64,000 bases of DNA, taken from assembly GCA_021307315.1 (NCBI GenBank), contig JAJSPD010000007.1, positions 124,001-188,000 on the forward strand, written 5' to 3'. The position numbers were made by a program, and so were the translations under genes. Under the pieces are notes generated by a model. That model saw only the letters and a program-made list of their open reading frames with translations, did no database searches and was not told the DNA's origin. This DNA is from Bisporella sp. PMI_857. Lineage: Eukaryota > Ascomycota > Leotiomycetes > Helotiales > Helotiaceae. Below are positions 10,732-23,900 of this stretch, piece by piece. Position 1 is the stretch's first letter, and each line of letters starts with the position of its first letter.

Positions 10732-12011
10732 TCATTCTTGGTGTTGCGTTTGTGATGTGGCCAAAGGAGTATAGAAACCACTTCGTCTCGGCCGCTTCCA
10801 CACAACAACACACACCTCGACCGTTGGTGGTTCCCAGTCCGCTAACGAACGGTCGTTTTCTTTCATCCCCTCAAATCTCCCCTCAATAATCTCCTCAACC
10901 TGCGTCCTCGTCCTGCCGTTGCACACGTAAATTGGCACATCCGTCGGTCGATGCAGACACGGGACCAACTCCTCATCCAGCTCGGGGTGGGTAGGAAACG
11001 GGTCGCTATAGAGGAAAGGTTAGGGTCAGCATACCGCGGTCGCAAGTAGTAGTCGAAACAAAAATTGTTCTTGAGAGCTGTGGGCTCTGTGATATAGAGT
11101 GCCCAGGCCTCGGGTGTTCCGAAACTTCGGACTGTTTGTTCATTTTTAGATGATTTAGGGAGATGAAGAAATATGCATTCGGAATGTAACTTGCAATGTT
11201 CTCCGTTTCCTGGGATCTAGCAGCAGATACAAACATTCGAGAGACGGGTATTTTTTGCTGATCCAGGAGCAAGCGGAAGCAGAGAAGTCGGCGGCGATTA
11301 GATTGAACGCTAACGACTTGATTTGGGTTGGGAGGTTGGTAATTTCTTGCCTGAGGAAGGGAGCAGGCGTATCGCGATAGAAAGGGAAAGTTTCTAAGTG
11401 AATAATATCCTTGGAGGGATTCCAGTAAAGATGCGAGCCGCCTAAGATGCCGTCCAGGCCGAGGACGTAGTGCTTTTGAGCTACTTGGCGGGTTTCTCTG
11501 TTGATGTGCATGAGGAGCCTAGGTCGCATTTGTCAGAAACTCAAATACTAGAAATCAAGGATGCTTAAGGACTGGGAGCGTACGGGATGCTGTCTCCCCC
11601 TTCCAATACTGTGTGTCGATTGCCCCTATTTCCAATAGCGGTCACCTTATAATGGCGGGGGATGGCAACCAGCTCTTCTAGCTCTTCGTCGTTAAGATCT
11701 TCAAATTCATAGTCACTATAGTCGATATCCTGCATACCATCATAATCCTCATATTCCATGGCAGTTGATTTAACAGCATGTGATCTCAATTTAATCAAAC
11801 GGCCTTTGGGGAAACAACACTCCCAAACTATATCCATGTTACTTTATATGTACGAAGCAGAGACGACGTCGGAAGTGGCAAGATGAATTCCACAATGACA
11901 TTATGGAAGCCTCCCCGAGAAACAACAATCTAATGGGAGCTTACTTTGGAGACGAACTTCGATTGGGAGATCCATCAAGTTGATCTTATTGTCCGTCATT
12001 GTGTTTGCCAT
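10732..12011 (-). CDS. 2EXR domain-containing protein
   Basis: Five exons in phase: 11945-12011, 11584-11827, 11191-11518, 11035-11069, 10732-11005, giving 315 aa. The N-terminus MDLPIEVRLQIWECCFP is the classic start of the fungal 2EXR fold (LP.E.R..IW). RPLLMHINRETR-type sequence (here PLLMHINRETRQVAQKHY) and LYWNPSKDIIHLE are its second hallmark block. An acidic insert (EYEDYDGMQDIDYSDYEFED) separates them. The first exon was recovered by joining ..LQ(A) to TTTGG at 11827, which restores QIWE exactly. Exon 4 is only 35 nt. 2EXR proteins are abundant in Pezizomycotina and have no established biochemical role. The gene is convergent with the hydrolase-phosphatase gene, leaving 264 bp between the two stops. 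Confidence 0.85.
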
Positions 12012-12623
12012 ATTTGATTGATCTAGTAGAAGTAGATATAAGAGAATGGAGACTGCTAGGCTCAGTATTAAACTAGATGGTATAGATTTTCCTTATCTTG
12101 GAGATTCGTAACAGTTGCCGTGTTGAAAGAAAATATTTATGGGAGGGATAGAGATATATGAGAGAATGGTTGTATTGGGCATGGGCCTGGGCACAACAGG
12201 CAGACGCAGCAGAGCAGGCAGGCACAACAAGTCAGCGAGTCCACCCCTGAAAAAGCACAACGCTGATTCATAAAATTATGCATGAATAAGCTTGAACCGA
12301 CGAACAAGCTTTCCCGCGAATACGAAAGTAATTCAGGGACTAAACCAGTGCATTGATCATTGGCCAATTTGAGATAAACACTTGGGATCCGTACATGGGT
12401 GCTGCCAGCAGGCGTGTTTCAGTCCATTACTATTCGTTCGTGTGTTTTTTTTTTTCTTTTTTCCCCAGACTGTGGCAGACGTCACGCCTGCATTTCCCTC
12501 CCGTTGGTACCGTTAAGTGCTACAGTCTCTTGTTCGTTTTATTCTAGGAGGATTCCAATGGCAATTGTCACTCTCAGCATCTCTCCCTGCTGAAAGCCCA
12601 GGAGTCTGCGGCTTTGGAAAACA
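12012..12623. other. Intergenic, 0.6 kb, divergent promoters
   Basis: This lies between the 2EXR gene (-) and the ArAE_2 gene (+). It contains a T-rich run at 12444-12461, typical of fungal promoters, and short GGCA/CAGGCA-type sequence near 12180-12235. No gene is seen. Confidence 0.55.
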
Positions 12624-15600
12624 ATGGCAGGATCTAGCGAACCCGCAGAGATCAGGGCAACGCGACAAGATGACCGGGTTGTGGGAAGCAATGAGGTGCA
12701 AAATGAAGAGGACGCCAGCCCGAAGGCTCAATTGCCAGAAGGTAACGTCTCCAAAGCTCGGGATACTCAAAATGGGGAAATCAAGGAGCAGAAGGCATCC
12801 AAGCTGAAAAGTATCTGGTCCAAAATCGGACTTGACATCCCTACACTGTTGTTGATGTTCAAGGGCTCAGTGGCTCCAACGATTGCAATTGCATTTTACC
12901 AGGCCGATTCTGTAAGTCCTTTTAACATTCAGTATTCCTGGCAAAGCATCTCTGCTGTCTAGCTATCCATGAATTGTACTTTCCCGCAGTCGTGTTTACA
13001 CTATATCTAACGATCCTCTGCAGGTTTCTGTATTATACGGGAATCTTGGTTATTTGGTCGCAATCATCTGTGTTCTGTCGGTTCCTATTATGCCCAGAGC
13101 CAAATTCATACAAACTGTGGTTCTGAATACAATTGGAGTATGCATTGGATGTGCGATTGGATTATTGGGAATATGGAGCGGAATTCAAGCACGTATACAT
13201 ACAACGCCCGCTGGCTCGACAGCCCGCTACAATTCTTCTCAAGCAGTGGTTTGGTAATACACTTTCCTTTATCACTTCCTCTTTCTGAAAATTGCCAAGC
13301 CTGCATATTTTACGCAGTGTTGGACTTAAACAGCTCCTCGTCCAGAAAAGGGTCTAACTGACATATTTAGTGCTATTTGGCTGTTTGCAAACATTTGGTT
13401 TGTTAATGTCCTACGAGCCAAAATGCCAGCCTTGCAGTTTCCGGTCATCATTTACAGTATCTTTACCAATATTTCTTTTACATTTGGGCCGAGATTTCCA
13501 GCAATGTCCTATGGGATCGCATTGATCAAGCAAATACTATATGGGTTCCTCTCAGCTTTCGGTATCTCAACCTGTGTCAACCTACTCGTAATTCCGATGT
13601 CGTCACGCTTGGTGGTCTTCAAACAACAGGCCGGCTACATAGGATTGCTCCGTGCGACTCTTAAGGCGCAGACAGGTTATTTACAAAGCTTAGAGAACAC
13701 TGACATGTTTCTGGGCTCTAATGGAGAAAATGAAACCAAAGACAATCCTGAAGATGGAAATAAACCCCTCAAAAAGGATACAGGGAAGCAAATGCACCCA
13801 GCTAATAGTCCGCATTCGAAAGCGCTTAAAGGGGCTATCGCTGGACTGACTGCGCTGCACGGCAAATTGCATGGTGATATTCCATTCGCGAAAAGAGAGA
13901 TTGCATGGGGAAAGCTAGATGCAAAGGATATTGATGAAATCTATAGTCTGTTCCGCGGAATTACCATACCTCTTTTGGGTATGAGTACTATTTCGGATAT
14001 TTTTGAGAGAGTTGCAGAGCGTCGAGGTTGGATCAAACCTCGTAAAGCAGAGGAAAGGGATAGGTCGGAGGCGTGGGAACATTGTCCCAAGGCCGAGAGG
14101 ATAGCTGAACAAAAGGTGTGGAACGGGGTTATGAAGGCTCTGCACGATCCATTCTCTGTAGTAGTAGCAGCTATGGATCAAGGATTAGAGCATGCTGGCA
14201 TTGTTCTTGAATTATTACCTAAACCAAAGAAAAGTAAAGCTGTAGATGAAGAGGCTCAGAGCGAGCCAAAGCCTGGCGATCCAGATTTTGCAAAATATTT
14301 GGGAGAAAAGGTGAAGAGTTTTTATAGCACCAGGGGCCAGGTCCTGCGTGCTTGGGCAAAAGAAAAGGGGCTTTCTGAGTCTCAATTCGATGCTGCAAAG
14401 ACAGCACCAGTGGAAAGAAATGAGTTCACGCCAGATGAGGCCAAGCATCGTAAGTAACGGCTTTTCGAAGAGTGTTGATGTTTGATCTGGACTGAATCAT
14501 GTAGGCCGAGACCAGCAGCAGTTGTATCTGATTCTCTTTATGGAGAATCTTCTCTTCTCCGCCGGCACCGCGATAGAAGCTCTCGTAGATTTTGCAGACA
14601 AGAAGGCCGAGGATGGAACCATGAAGAAGAAGCGTCTCATAGTACCTGGGCCAAAGCGTCTCAGGAAATGGGTAAAAAGTATTGGTGGAGAGGATACTTC
14701 CATTGATACAGAATCGCCGGATAGTCTAGAAGCTGGATCGAATAACGTCTACCTTGGGCAAGGCTTCAACCCAAGAAAAGATCCAGAGCATCTGCCAGCA
14801 AATTCTCCATGGCAGCGGTTTGGAAATCTCGTTCGTACTATCCCTAGGTTCTTGGGATCTACCGAATCAGCTTTTGGATTTAGAGTTGCTTGCGCAACAT
14901 TAACGATGTATGTCTTTCTATATCGTAAATCAAAAGACAAAGATTAACCGTTGTCTCTAGTGGAATTGTTGCGTTCTTAAAGGATACGGAGACGTTCTTT
15001 TTCCAGCAACGCTTGGGTAAGTCACCCAATCTATCCCAAGAATGCACTGCTCTAGAGAGATCCACGCTAACAGAGCAATAAGTTTGGGCAATGATTATCA
15101 TCGCCATTGGCATGACAATGACTAGTGGCCAATCAATATTTGGATTTTTGGGAAGAGTTGGTGGCACGGCTATCGCAATGGTGATTTCGATGTTGCTCTG
15201 GTATATAGTAGATGAGCAGGTTCCTGGCGTTATTGTCATGCTCTGGTTCTTCATCTTCATACAGATGTACTTCTTCATCAAGTATCCACGCCTTATTCAG
15301 GTGTGGCTCCTATCTATCGTGACCGAGGTGTTGATCGTAGGCTACGAGCTTCAGGTGAAGAAGATCGGAATTGCAGCCTCTGCTTCCACAGGCCAGCCTT
15401 ATTATCCGTAGGTCATCTTCTCCATATTCAAGACATGACTAACATTCCATCAGTATATACGAGCTAGCGCCATATAGGCTGGCCACCGTCGCTGCCGGGT
15501 CCTTTGTCGCATTCATCTGGACCATCTTCCCGTATCCAATATCAGACCGCAGCTGGATACGAAAAGATCTTGGCTCAACGCTCTATCTTCTAGCAAACTA

Positions 15601-16312
15601 CTACTCCGTGGTCGATTCCACTGTTAACGCGAGATTGCATAACACTGAAGGTGATATGGAACGAAAGACAAGTCCGGGACGACAGTTGAAGAAAGTACGC
15701 ACCAAGATATTCAACAAGCTCATGATGTTGCTACCTTCCTTACAACAGCATGCCGATTGGCAGAAATGGGAACCTACGATCGGCGGGAAATTCCCTAGAG
15801 CTACCTACGAAGGAATCATCTTACGAGCCAATAACCTCACCAACTACTTAGCCCTGATAAGTTACGCAACCGAGTCTTGGTCAATAGATGCCGACGATAG
15901 GTACCCGAATACCACGCCTGCCTCCCGAAGAGCATGGCTTAATGACCTCACTGCTCTAGTTGACCAGATAGGCCCGACAAGCTCACGGATAACGTCCTTG
16001 CTCTCCCTACTTTCCGCTTCAGTAAGGCAGGGCTCAGCGTTACCGCCGCACATACCGCTGCCTCAACCATATAATCTGAGCCGGCGACTGGAAGCCCTCG
16101 ACAAAGGCATCTTAGACTTCCGCCATATCGAAGAACCAGGATATAGCGCATACGCCGTGATGCAAGTGGCGAGTAGCCTGATCACGGATGACCTAGCGAG
16201 GTTGGTCGATCACGTCAAGGATCTGGTTGGCGAGAATGACTTTACCTTTCATGTTAACTTGTCGGATAGCTCTCTCGAGTCTGAAATTTCTAGAAAGGGC
16301 AAGAAGGATTAA
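12624..16312 (+). CDS. ArAE_2/DUF2421 (Bre4-like) integral membrane transporter-like protein
   Basis: Seven exons in phase: 12624-12911, 13024-13253, 13371-14449, 14505-14907, 14961-15016, 15083-15407, 15454-16312, giving 1079 aa. A charged cytosolic N-terminus (about 1-70) precedes six hydrophobic segments (about 73-270), including IPTLLLMFKGSVAPTIAIAFYQ. This matches the ArAE_2_N putative ER transporter domain. A long hydrophilic region with alpha-helical repeats of charge follows (about 280-620). A second membrane bundle starts at FRVACATLTIGIVAFLKDTE and continues through WAMIIIAIGMTMTSGQSIFGF, typical of FUSC/aromatic-acid exporter proteins. The C-terminal third is soluble, matching ArAE_2/DUF2421. 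The family includes yeast BRE4, linked to brefeldin A sensitivity. Substrate and exact membrane are not known. All exon joins keep the family sequence continuous. Confidence 0.9.
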
Positions 16313-16831
16313 CCGCTCCCAGTTTTCAAAGATATCTCGGGCCGTCAGGCAAGGCTGAGAAAGGGGGCATATGCTTCGAGGACTGAGGGGTTTTGTAGTT
16401 CCCTCAAAAAAAGGACTGGTAAGGCTTTGGCTGATTTTTGTGTGCAATAGATACGTGCATGATATGCATAATGAATGAAATGATCAGATTGTACAAGACT
16501 TGGATTGCAGTGCTCTTTGTCATCTGTCAACAACACGCGCTCCGCCCCCTGTGGACAACCCCTTTCTCCCGCTAATGTTGGCGTTAAGGAGAGAAGTCCG
16601 TATAAATTGATAGCCGCATGAGACATGGACTGCCGACTTGGTGATTAGGAAATAACTTACGTGTTCTAAAAGAAAGAATTAGAAGCTGCTGCTCCCTGAA
16701 CTCTGATCTCCAATTTAAAGCATCAGCATCATATTTTCGTTTTCGGCTATGTAAACTACAATCGATTGAGAAGCACAGACTCGCAATGAATGGAACCATC
16801 GTTGTTTTTTTCCCCATCGTATGAATTGGCC
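16313..16831. other. Intergenic, 0.5 kb between convergent genes
   Basis: 3' flanks of the ArAE_2 gene and the Tle1-like gene, which converge here. No feature is recognised. Confidence 0.55.
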
Positions 16832-18558
16832 TCAGAGCTTCCCATTCGCAGTCTCAACGCTCCGTTTCAACAAGCGAATCTCCGTCCTCCCCAAGTCCGC
16901 CTCAGGCAGATCATCCAATCCATCTCTCGCCTTCCAAACAACACCGCTCTTTCCTTCCTTATCATAATCCTTCTGCCCCTGCAGGGTCGACGGCAGCACC
17001 AAATCAAAGCCCTTCAGCGCCTCACTCTGGTACTTACCTGGCAAGCCAACCAATTTCTTCACCCCACCCAAGATTCCTGCAACGCCAGTCTTGCTTTCCT
17101 CGTCCTCAACCCCCAGCCCGCCCTCTTGCACACGTACACGCACAGAGCGGTGGACGCTCTCGTTGGTGCCCTTGAGGCGCTGTTTCACTTCTTTGCCGGT
17201 GGAGAGATCGTAGCGATGGTAGCGGCCTGGCGTACGGACAATAGGGCTGAGGCCTTGGAGGCGGCCCATGAAAGAGTTGTCAGGCGTAGAATCGTAGATC
17301 TTGCCTAGCGCCCATGGCCTGACGGGCTCCGGGACCTTGGCATAGTGTTTAGTGTTTAGGTCTTGGATCCAGTTCAAGTATTCTGGGTTGAATGCCAGGA
17401 TACCGCCATCAATGTCCTCGAGCTGGCTGATCATCCATGCGAGGGTGATGTTGGATATCCCTGCATCTGCATAGGAGCCGCCGACATTGGAGTGAACCCC
17501 AGGAAACCAGACTTGATTTAAAAGTTTGAGCTTGTTTGGTGGATCAGGTGCTTCCCACATTGTTGGAGTGAAGAGATTGCGGTCTTCATCTAAAGCAACC
17601 GCGTGAAGTGCGTATTCGACCTGCTGTGCGACTTTGGTATTGACAAAGGAGTACTCCTTGACGTTCTTGTTCTTCCAGGGTAGAGGAACTCCCAAAGCAC
17701 CGACGGTATCCCAAACGCCAACCGCTCGGATAGGCATACCCCATCTAGTCAGACCATCCTAGAATAGCATTAGTAGAGGTGTGCGGATTGTGAGATCGAT
17801 ACATACATCGATCAACTTCTGCCTATACTTCGGATCTGTGAAGGCGAGCTTCTGACCATAAGCTTTCTCAAACCACTGGCTACCTTCAGTATCCTGCTTC
17901 ATCCAATCACCAAATATCCCCCAGAAGCTCTCCATTCCAACTTTAGTCAGAATTCCAATATCACTAATCAAGCTGGCGATAGCTCGGGCCGTGAACGCTC
18001 CTCGGGAGAACCCTAGGATAACTATTTCGTCTCTTGGCTTGGTCGGATCATCTAGATCGGCTTGCGTGGTTGGATTAAAGTTATTGGCAAGAAACCCGTA
18101 TGATTCTCGAATATGCTCAGATACATCACCACCAGTGAGGCCATTGATGTATTTGTCTCTGAAATCGGAGTCGGACCCAACACCGCGTTGATAGTAGACG
18201 ATTTGAGGAATCCCATTCTCATCATAGTGGTTCAAGGCACGGACAATGCGTGTAACATTTGAAGGAATTTCTGGATTTGGCGATTAACTTTTTCGGAAGC
18301 TTAATTTGGAGATGAAGCATTCGGCCTCGTGACTTACGTGCTGTGCCAGGCGCAAACTCATTCAGGTCGTATCCCATATCACTGTTCTAGGCTTTCCTCA
18401 GTATGAGACGCCCAAGGTATCTGGAAATGTTTACCTGCCAGGTTCCTAGGTCCGAAGTTCAGTGAGAGCCATAACACTTCAAAAGAACACTTACCATCAC
18501 AAGCAATGACATATTTCCTGCCAATCTTCCTCTTGATATCCTGTTTCGATGATGCCAT
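16832..18558 (-). CDS. Tle1-like / DUF2235 alpha/beta-hydrolase
   Basis: Five exons in phase: 18495-18558, 18435-18445, 18338-18386, 17807-18270, 16832-17758, giving 504 aa. Exon 2 is an 11-nt micro-exon (GA ACC TGG CAG) that restores the family start VIACDGTWQNSDMGYD. The domain is the T6SS phospholipase effector Tle1-like catalytic domain (DUF2235), widespread in fungi. Visible features are YYQRGVGS, the nucleophile elbow GFSRGAFTAR (Ser130), WDTVGALG with its Asp, and LNQVWFPGVHSNVGGSY with the expected His. A Ser hydrolase triad is therefore present. In bacteria related proteins are phospholipases; in fungi the substrate is untested. No signal peptide or membrane segment is seen, so a cytosolic location is likely. 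The C-terminal about 120 residues are less ordered. Confidence 0.9.
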
Positions 18559-20989
18559 GTTGAGGTCCCTTCGGAAAACCTGTCGCAAAAGACCTAGAAA
18601 CCCGTGGCTCTGATGAGTATTGAAAGATGGAGTTCGTGTCCTAAAAATTCGAGATATCAATGCAGTATGACAGGACATGCACTCAAAGTGTTGGAATGTG
18701 TTGCTATTCTGTCGCCTACTCTACTTCAACTCAACTTGGGGAACTCGACAACTTTATGCCTTCTGTCTATCTGGCACACCAGACCGCCCTTTACCTTTAT
18801 ACCTCACGTCTCTTTCCCCTCACAAGCATGGTGGCACGATCTTCATCTTCTCAGCTGCATACAAAGCCTGGGCTTATACATCTCGAATGAGCAAACAGAG
18901 ACTTTCTCGCTTGGCTGAGACTTGCATACAACTCTCCCGTGCTCTCGGTAGCACCGCATCACTCTTGCACCTGGTGGTTGCGAGGCCTCAGAAACGCATT
19001 TGTATGAGCTTGGCGCTGACGGTGGATGGTTCCACGAGAGTGTCGCCGAGCTCTCTATTTGACGTTATTTATTGGCGTTTGGCGTTGAGGGGCAGCTGAA
19101 TGAAAGGCTTTGGTGAGGTTTTATGGAAGGTCAATATGCACTATGGTAACCGCCAACCAATGTTGATCAGATGAAACTAAGTGGTCGCTTCACTTGAATG
19201 CATGCTTACAGCCCCATTCCCTATCTTCTGCGCTATTGAAAAGCTGACGGATGATTGCAGGATGAAAGCGACAATAGTTTCCTTTTGTAGCTCGGCTTGC
19301 TTACATAAGGTCGGCGACGTCGAACGCGGGGCTGTATTTGATGCTATACCAGCAAAGGGGTTCACGATTGCTGGCCTGAATATCGTTATCATAGTGGCTC
19401 GAAGAAACCTCGTTCGCATTCAAGATACGAGAAACCACCGAGCTTCAGGCTGGAAACTGAAGAGATGCCGGATGTTTCTGTGGCTGGATATCTAAGTACT
19501 TTCGGTTGTCATCTCAGGATTGGACCTTTTGAGCGTAACTCTCCAAACCCTCTTCTATAGGGTTGATTGATCATAATGTTATGTTGACATTCAGGTAGCG
19601 AATACAAGGTGAGCATTGAATTGCGCACAATCTCTTTCCAAAGGGACACATGCATGTGTTCACCTTCCAAGCCGCTCCTTTGAATAACTATCTTCCCACA
19701 AGTCGCTCTCAACATTAACTTGCTGATGAACTCGCAAGAAAAGGAGATATCTCATTGCAGCCTTGCTGCTCTTCCATGACTTGGTGAGCTAAGATATAGC
19801 TTCTTTCAGCCGCCACTCGACACAATTGTGAAGAGGGTCGTGCTCACATACCTGAACTTGGCGGTGCAGTAGTTAGGGTATCTTAGATCTGTGTTAGTTA
19901 GCCTTGAGGGTACAAGGGGTTGAAGTTTCTGTCACGATGGGTTATGAATACTCCCGAAATAAGTATGATCGACGAGGACATGCTCTAGATGAAACTAAAA
20001 TTCGATGCAGGCTGACTGAATCTTCGTTCTCGACAAGCCCATCTGGCCTGGAAGTATTATGAGCATGAATAAGGATCCCTAACTTTGAGACATAATACAA
20101 AAGTGCTGTGAACATGCTCCATGGTAGTTCCGGGTTAGACAGGTAGAGTTTCACAAGAAACTGCGCTTGAAAGACAACAATCTTTGTAAACAGCGATTTA
20201 TTATTCGCTGATCTACATTCCCTTTTCTTGCCCTATTTTCCAACCCGCTTGCTATCCTTCGCCCAACCATTCGTAGCCCTGTTATTGCCACATCCATCCG
20301 TTCCTCATCGCGCGCCTTCCATTTTGTCCCAAAAGCAGAAGTATAATAACCCCCCCCCCATTGTTGTCCCACTCGCTGTTAACACGAAGGCCCCCTTCAA
20401 CGAAGAAGCTTTGAAATCACGCCGATACCATGCCAGAAGCCAAGCGAAAAGAAGAAAAAAACCGCCCCATCACCGAGAAACAAAACCGGCAAATAATTAC
20501 AAGATTTTGCAGGCCAAAAAGGCCGAGAGTCTGAAAGAGAACGTCAGATGAAGCGAGTGTGGGTATTGACATCGAACGTAGAAGTCATTGCATCGTTCCG
20601 TATATGAAGTAGAAATTGTGTTTCGGCTTGATGGGTATCAAAAGTTTGTGTCCCGTTGCGGAGTTTGAAAAAGGCGCCACCTGGAAATATAATCCCTGAA
20701 AGAATTCCCGCCCGTATATACGAAAAGAGACAAAAGATGATCGTAGAGATCCAGATACCGTACTTTTTACATGGATGAATGGCAGATCAGTGTACTTTTG
20801 TTGTTTATTTTTGAACTTTTGCCATCGTTTTTTCATTATCACGTGCGCTAATTTGAGCAACATGGTGGGTGTAAGGGGCCGATCATTCTCGTCGAGCTAC
20901 CGACTCTTCAGCTCGTGCTCTCATGTGATTAGCCTGAGTTTCGAGACTACGAGCCATTAGGTGTGTGACTAGTCGCCAACATTAGTTAC
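18559..20989. other. Intergenic, 2.4 kb
   Basis: This lies upstream of the Tle1-like gene and downstream of the C2H2 gene, both on the minus strand. Several short open frames exist but none has a recognisable domain or supportive splicing. A C homopolymer of about 10 lies at 20350-20360. Its GC content resembles other intergenic DNA here. Confidence 0.5.
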
Positions 20990-23900
20990 TCACGTTTTGT
21001 GCCAGGCTGGAATTTGCTTACCTGGCCATACGGCGGCTTTATCAAGCATGTATGCCGTGACCTTCAAGATCTTCGCACCATAGCCATAGTTCTCTGCCGG
21101 AAGTCTTTGGGCAGCATTCATTTGAGCCACTGCACCCATACCAGCTAGTTCATAATTCATCTTGATCTCAGCACTGTTTAAGACTTCCTGAATTTTGGTG
21201 AGAAGCTTGCAGTCTTCCTCCTCCAGAAGCATGATGCCAGGAACTTGACTTAGATCAATGTCATCCTTGCCTAGTATTCCCAAGTATGGTCCTACTCGTT
21301 CCTGCACAGTGACAATCCATTCCGCAAGCACTTGTGCACAATCGAAAGCACACATGGCGGACTGAAGCGGAAGCTCGCGAGAAGTGAAGTCGGCAAATGT
21401 AACACCAAGTTTATCAGACATTGACAACGAATCTGCTGCGTAGAAAGCCGCCTTTCGAAGATGACGCTCTCGCTTGGCTGGGGTCGAAGGTTTATTACTA
21501 GTGACCAGCGGTATTCTCGCACCTTGAAATTCAGGGGATGAAGTGGAAGTAGGAGGTGAGTCTACGAAGACTGAGCTTGTTCTAGAGCTGTCAGAAGGGT
21601 CTGTAGAATCCGAATTAGAATCTCGCGGCGAGTTTTCGGCATGCTGGATAATCTCGCTACCTCTGGATAATTCTTCTGCCATTCCATCAAAGTCCCGCTG
21701 CCAGAACTTCTCCTTCGAGCGAGCGAGGTTCACAAATAACCTGACATAAGCCAAATCGAGTAGAGGGATTGAATCTGCGGACAGCGGTCCACATCCATAC
21801 GGATTAGGCCGTTCTAAGCTGTGATGAGAATTAGCTGCCCATGCCGCTTGCCATGCCTTTAGCGCTGGTTCGATATGGCGATGCATCTTTTCCGTCTCCT
21901 CATTTGTCCAGATTTTGTTGTGATGTCGTTGTCTAGTCTCCCATATATAGTTGTGCAGTGCATTGATCAAGACTAAGCAGCCAAATGTACTGGGCCTGAG
22001 GTCGCTTGGTGGAAGCTCATGTTGGCCAAATGTTTGCCCGCTGGCAATAAGCTGTTGTTGCTTCTCGCTAGTACGTAAAAGCTCGCCTAATGCATCATGG
22101 AAGGTAGTCTGGTTGTGATCCGCCATCCTTGCCCCTCCTCTGGAATAAAAGTTACTCGCAGTTTCTGCGGCCCAAAAGTCCTCATCGCAAGGTAAGTCAA
22201 GCATTATCTCTGAGTTTGTCAAAGCTGGCGTGTGATTATAGGCCGAGACCAGAAGACTAGACAGTATAAACACGGCATAAAGCGTGCGTTTCCTCTCTTC
22301 CATGGTCTTCCAGTTATACCATTCCTGATGATCATCCGGAATCTCGGCCTTGGCACCACCTCCGCCAGTACTCCAGGAATCCGACATTGCGTCGTCGTCA
22401 GCCATTTGAACATCTTGTTGGTAAGGTGCGTTTAGGTGTGATTGAGGTCGGAGAAGTTCCGCTGCACGAGCGAGGCTTACTAGGGCTGCACAGTGGGTAC
22501 TGGCGATATCACCAGCAGTCTTATCACCACAGTTATGCCCATATACAACGTTAAGGAGCATTGCCTGTACTAGCCATACGGGTGTGTGAACCGAATTTTC
22601 CGGAACCCGCGGCCCATGATCAATACCGGCTTTTCGGTGGTCTGCTTTTCGAACGTCCGCTTTCCGGCGCTCTTCTAGATAAAGCTGAATCATCTTCTTT
22701 GCTGAGTCAAACAATTCCTTTGATTGGACCTGCTCCACCTCGTAGAGAGCGCCAATAGCAGCCATGGAAAGGATAAGACAGCCGCGACCTCCCACCAATC
22801 CGGCTGATCGAGTCTCGCTACTATAGGATGGGACCTCGAATGAAAGGGTGGGAATATGGAGGAACGGTAGATGCGGATGGAAATAACGGATATAGGCGGC
22901 TACATATCGTTGGAGATCATGAGTACTTGGAAGACTTCTAGAGGGCTCGCTGACGCTAGATGCACGCCCAGTGAAATGAGGAGATAGTGGTGAGCTCGTT
23001 GCTGGGAAAGAGTACTTTCGTCCTCCAAACGGTGTGCACTGGGCGAGTGCGGCTAGAAGGGCTTGCCGCGTGCTTTCCGTTATAGTAGATAGAGGCAAGC
23101 AATTTTGCAAGCTCCCATTTAAAGAAATTGGTGTTTCAGGGCCCATGTTCATCGGTGGATGATAGGTTTGGGTGTTAATTCCTGGTAGCATGGAGGGACT
23201 AAGAGAGCTCATCGACGGTGGAGGCGTCGAAAAGTAGGGATCATTCACATTCTTTTGTGTTAAACTATGTGGAGACATAGGCGCTCCGTTCATCAAGTCA
23301 GGAAACCCATTGTGTACCTGCCCAAGGTCAAGGTTGAAGGGATTTGGAGTCATCAACTGAGGGGCCAACATAGATTGCTGCCACATGGACGCTGAAGAGG
23401 TTGCTGGATTATTTGATCCATCTAGCATCACTTCACTAATTCCGCTTTGGCTCGCCGTGCTGATAGCTGACGGTGAGGACCCATCTATAGCGTTTTCGTT
23501 GGCTTCCTGAAACGACATCTGATGCTCGAAGCCGTTCATCCAGTCAAAATTCTCGTCCAAAGTCTGGCTAGCAGACATATCCGGAAATGCTTGATGGTAA
23601 GGAGATGCGGAGTCGATAGTCATTGACTGTGGAGAGTCGCTGTAATGCAGAGCATTAGGATTAATGGTCGTAGATCCTGGGCCGAACAATAGCCCTTCAA
23701 AATCAAATTCATTACTGAAACCGCCACCCATTAATGGTGCGGTCCTTAAACCACCCCCAAAATCCACATTATTGAAAGTGTGCGTTTCTAGTTTGGGCAA
23801 ACCGTGACTCCCACCACGCTGTCCCATGGATGCGGACATTCCACCAAAGGGATAATCATTTTGCATTGGTAAACCTGCGAGACTAGGATGACGGCTATGG

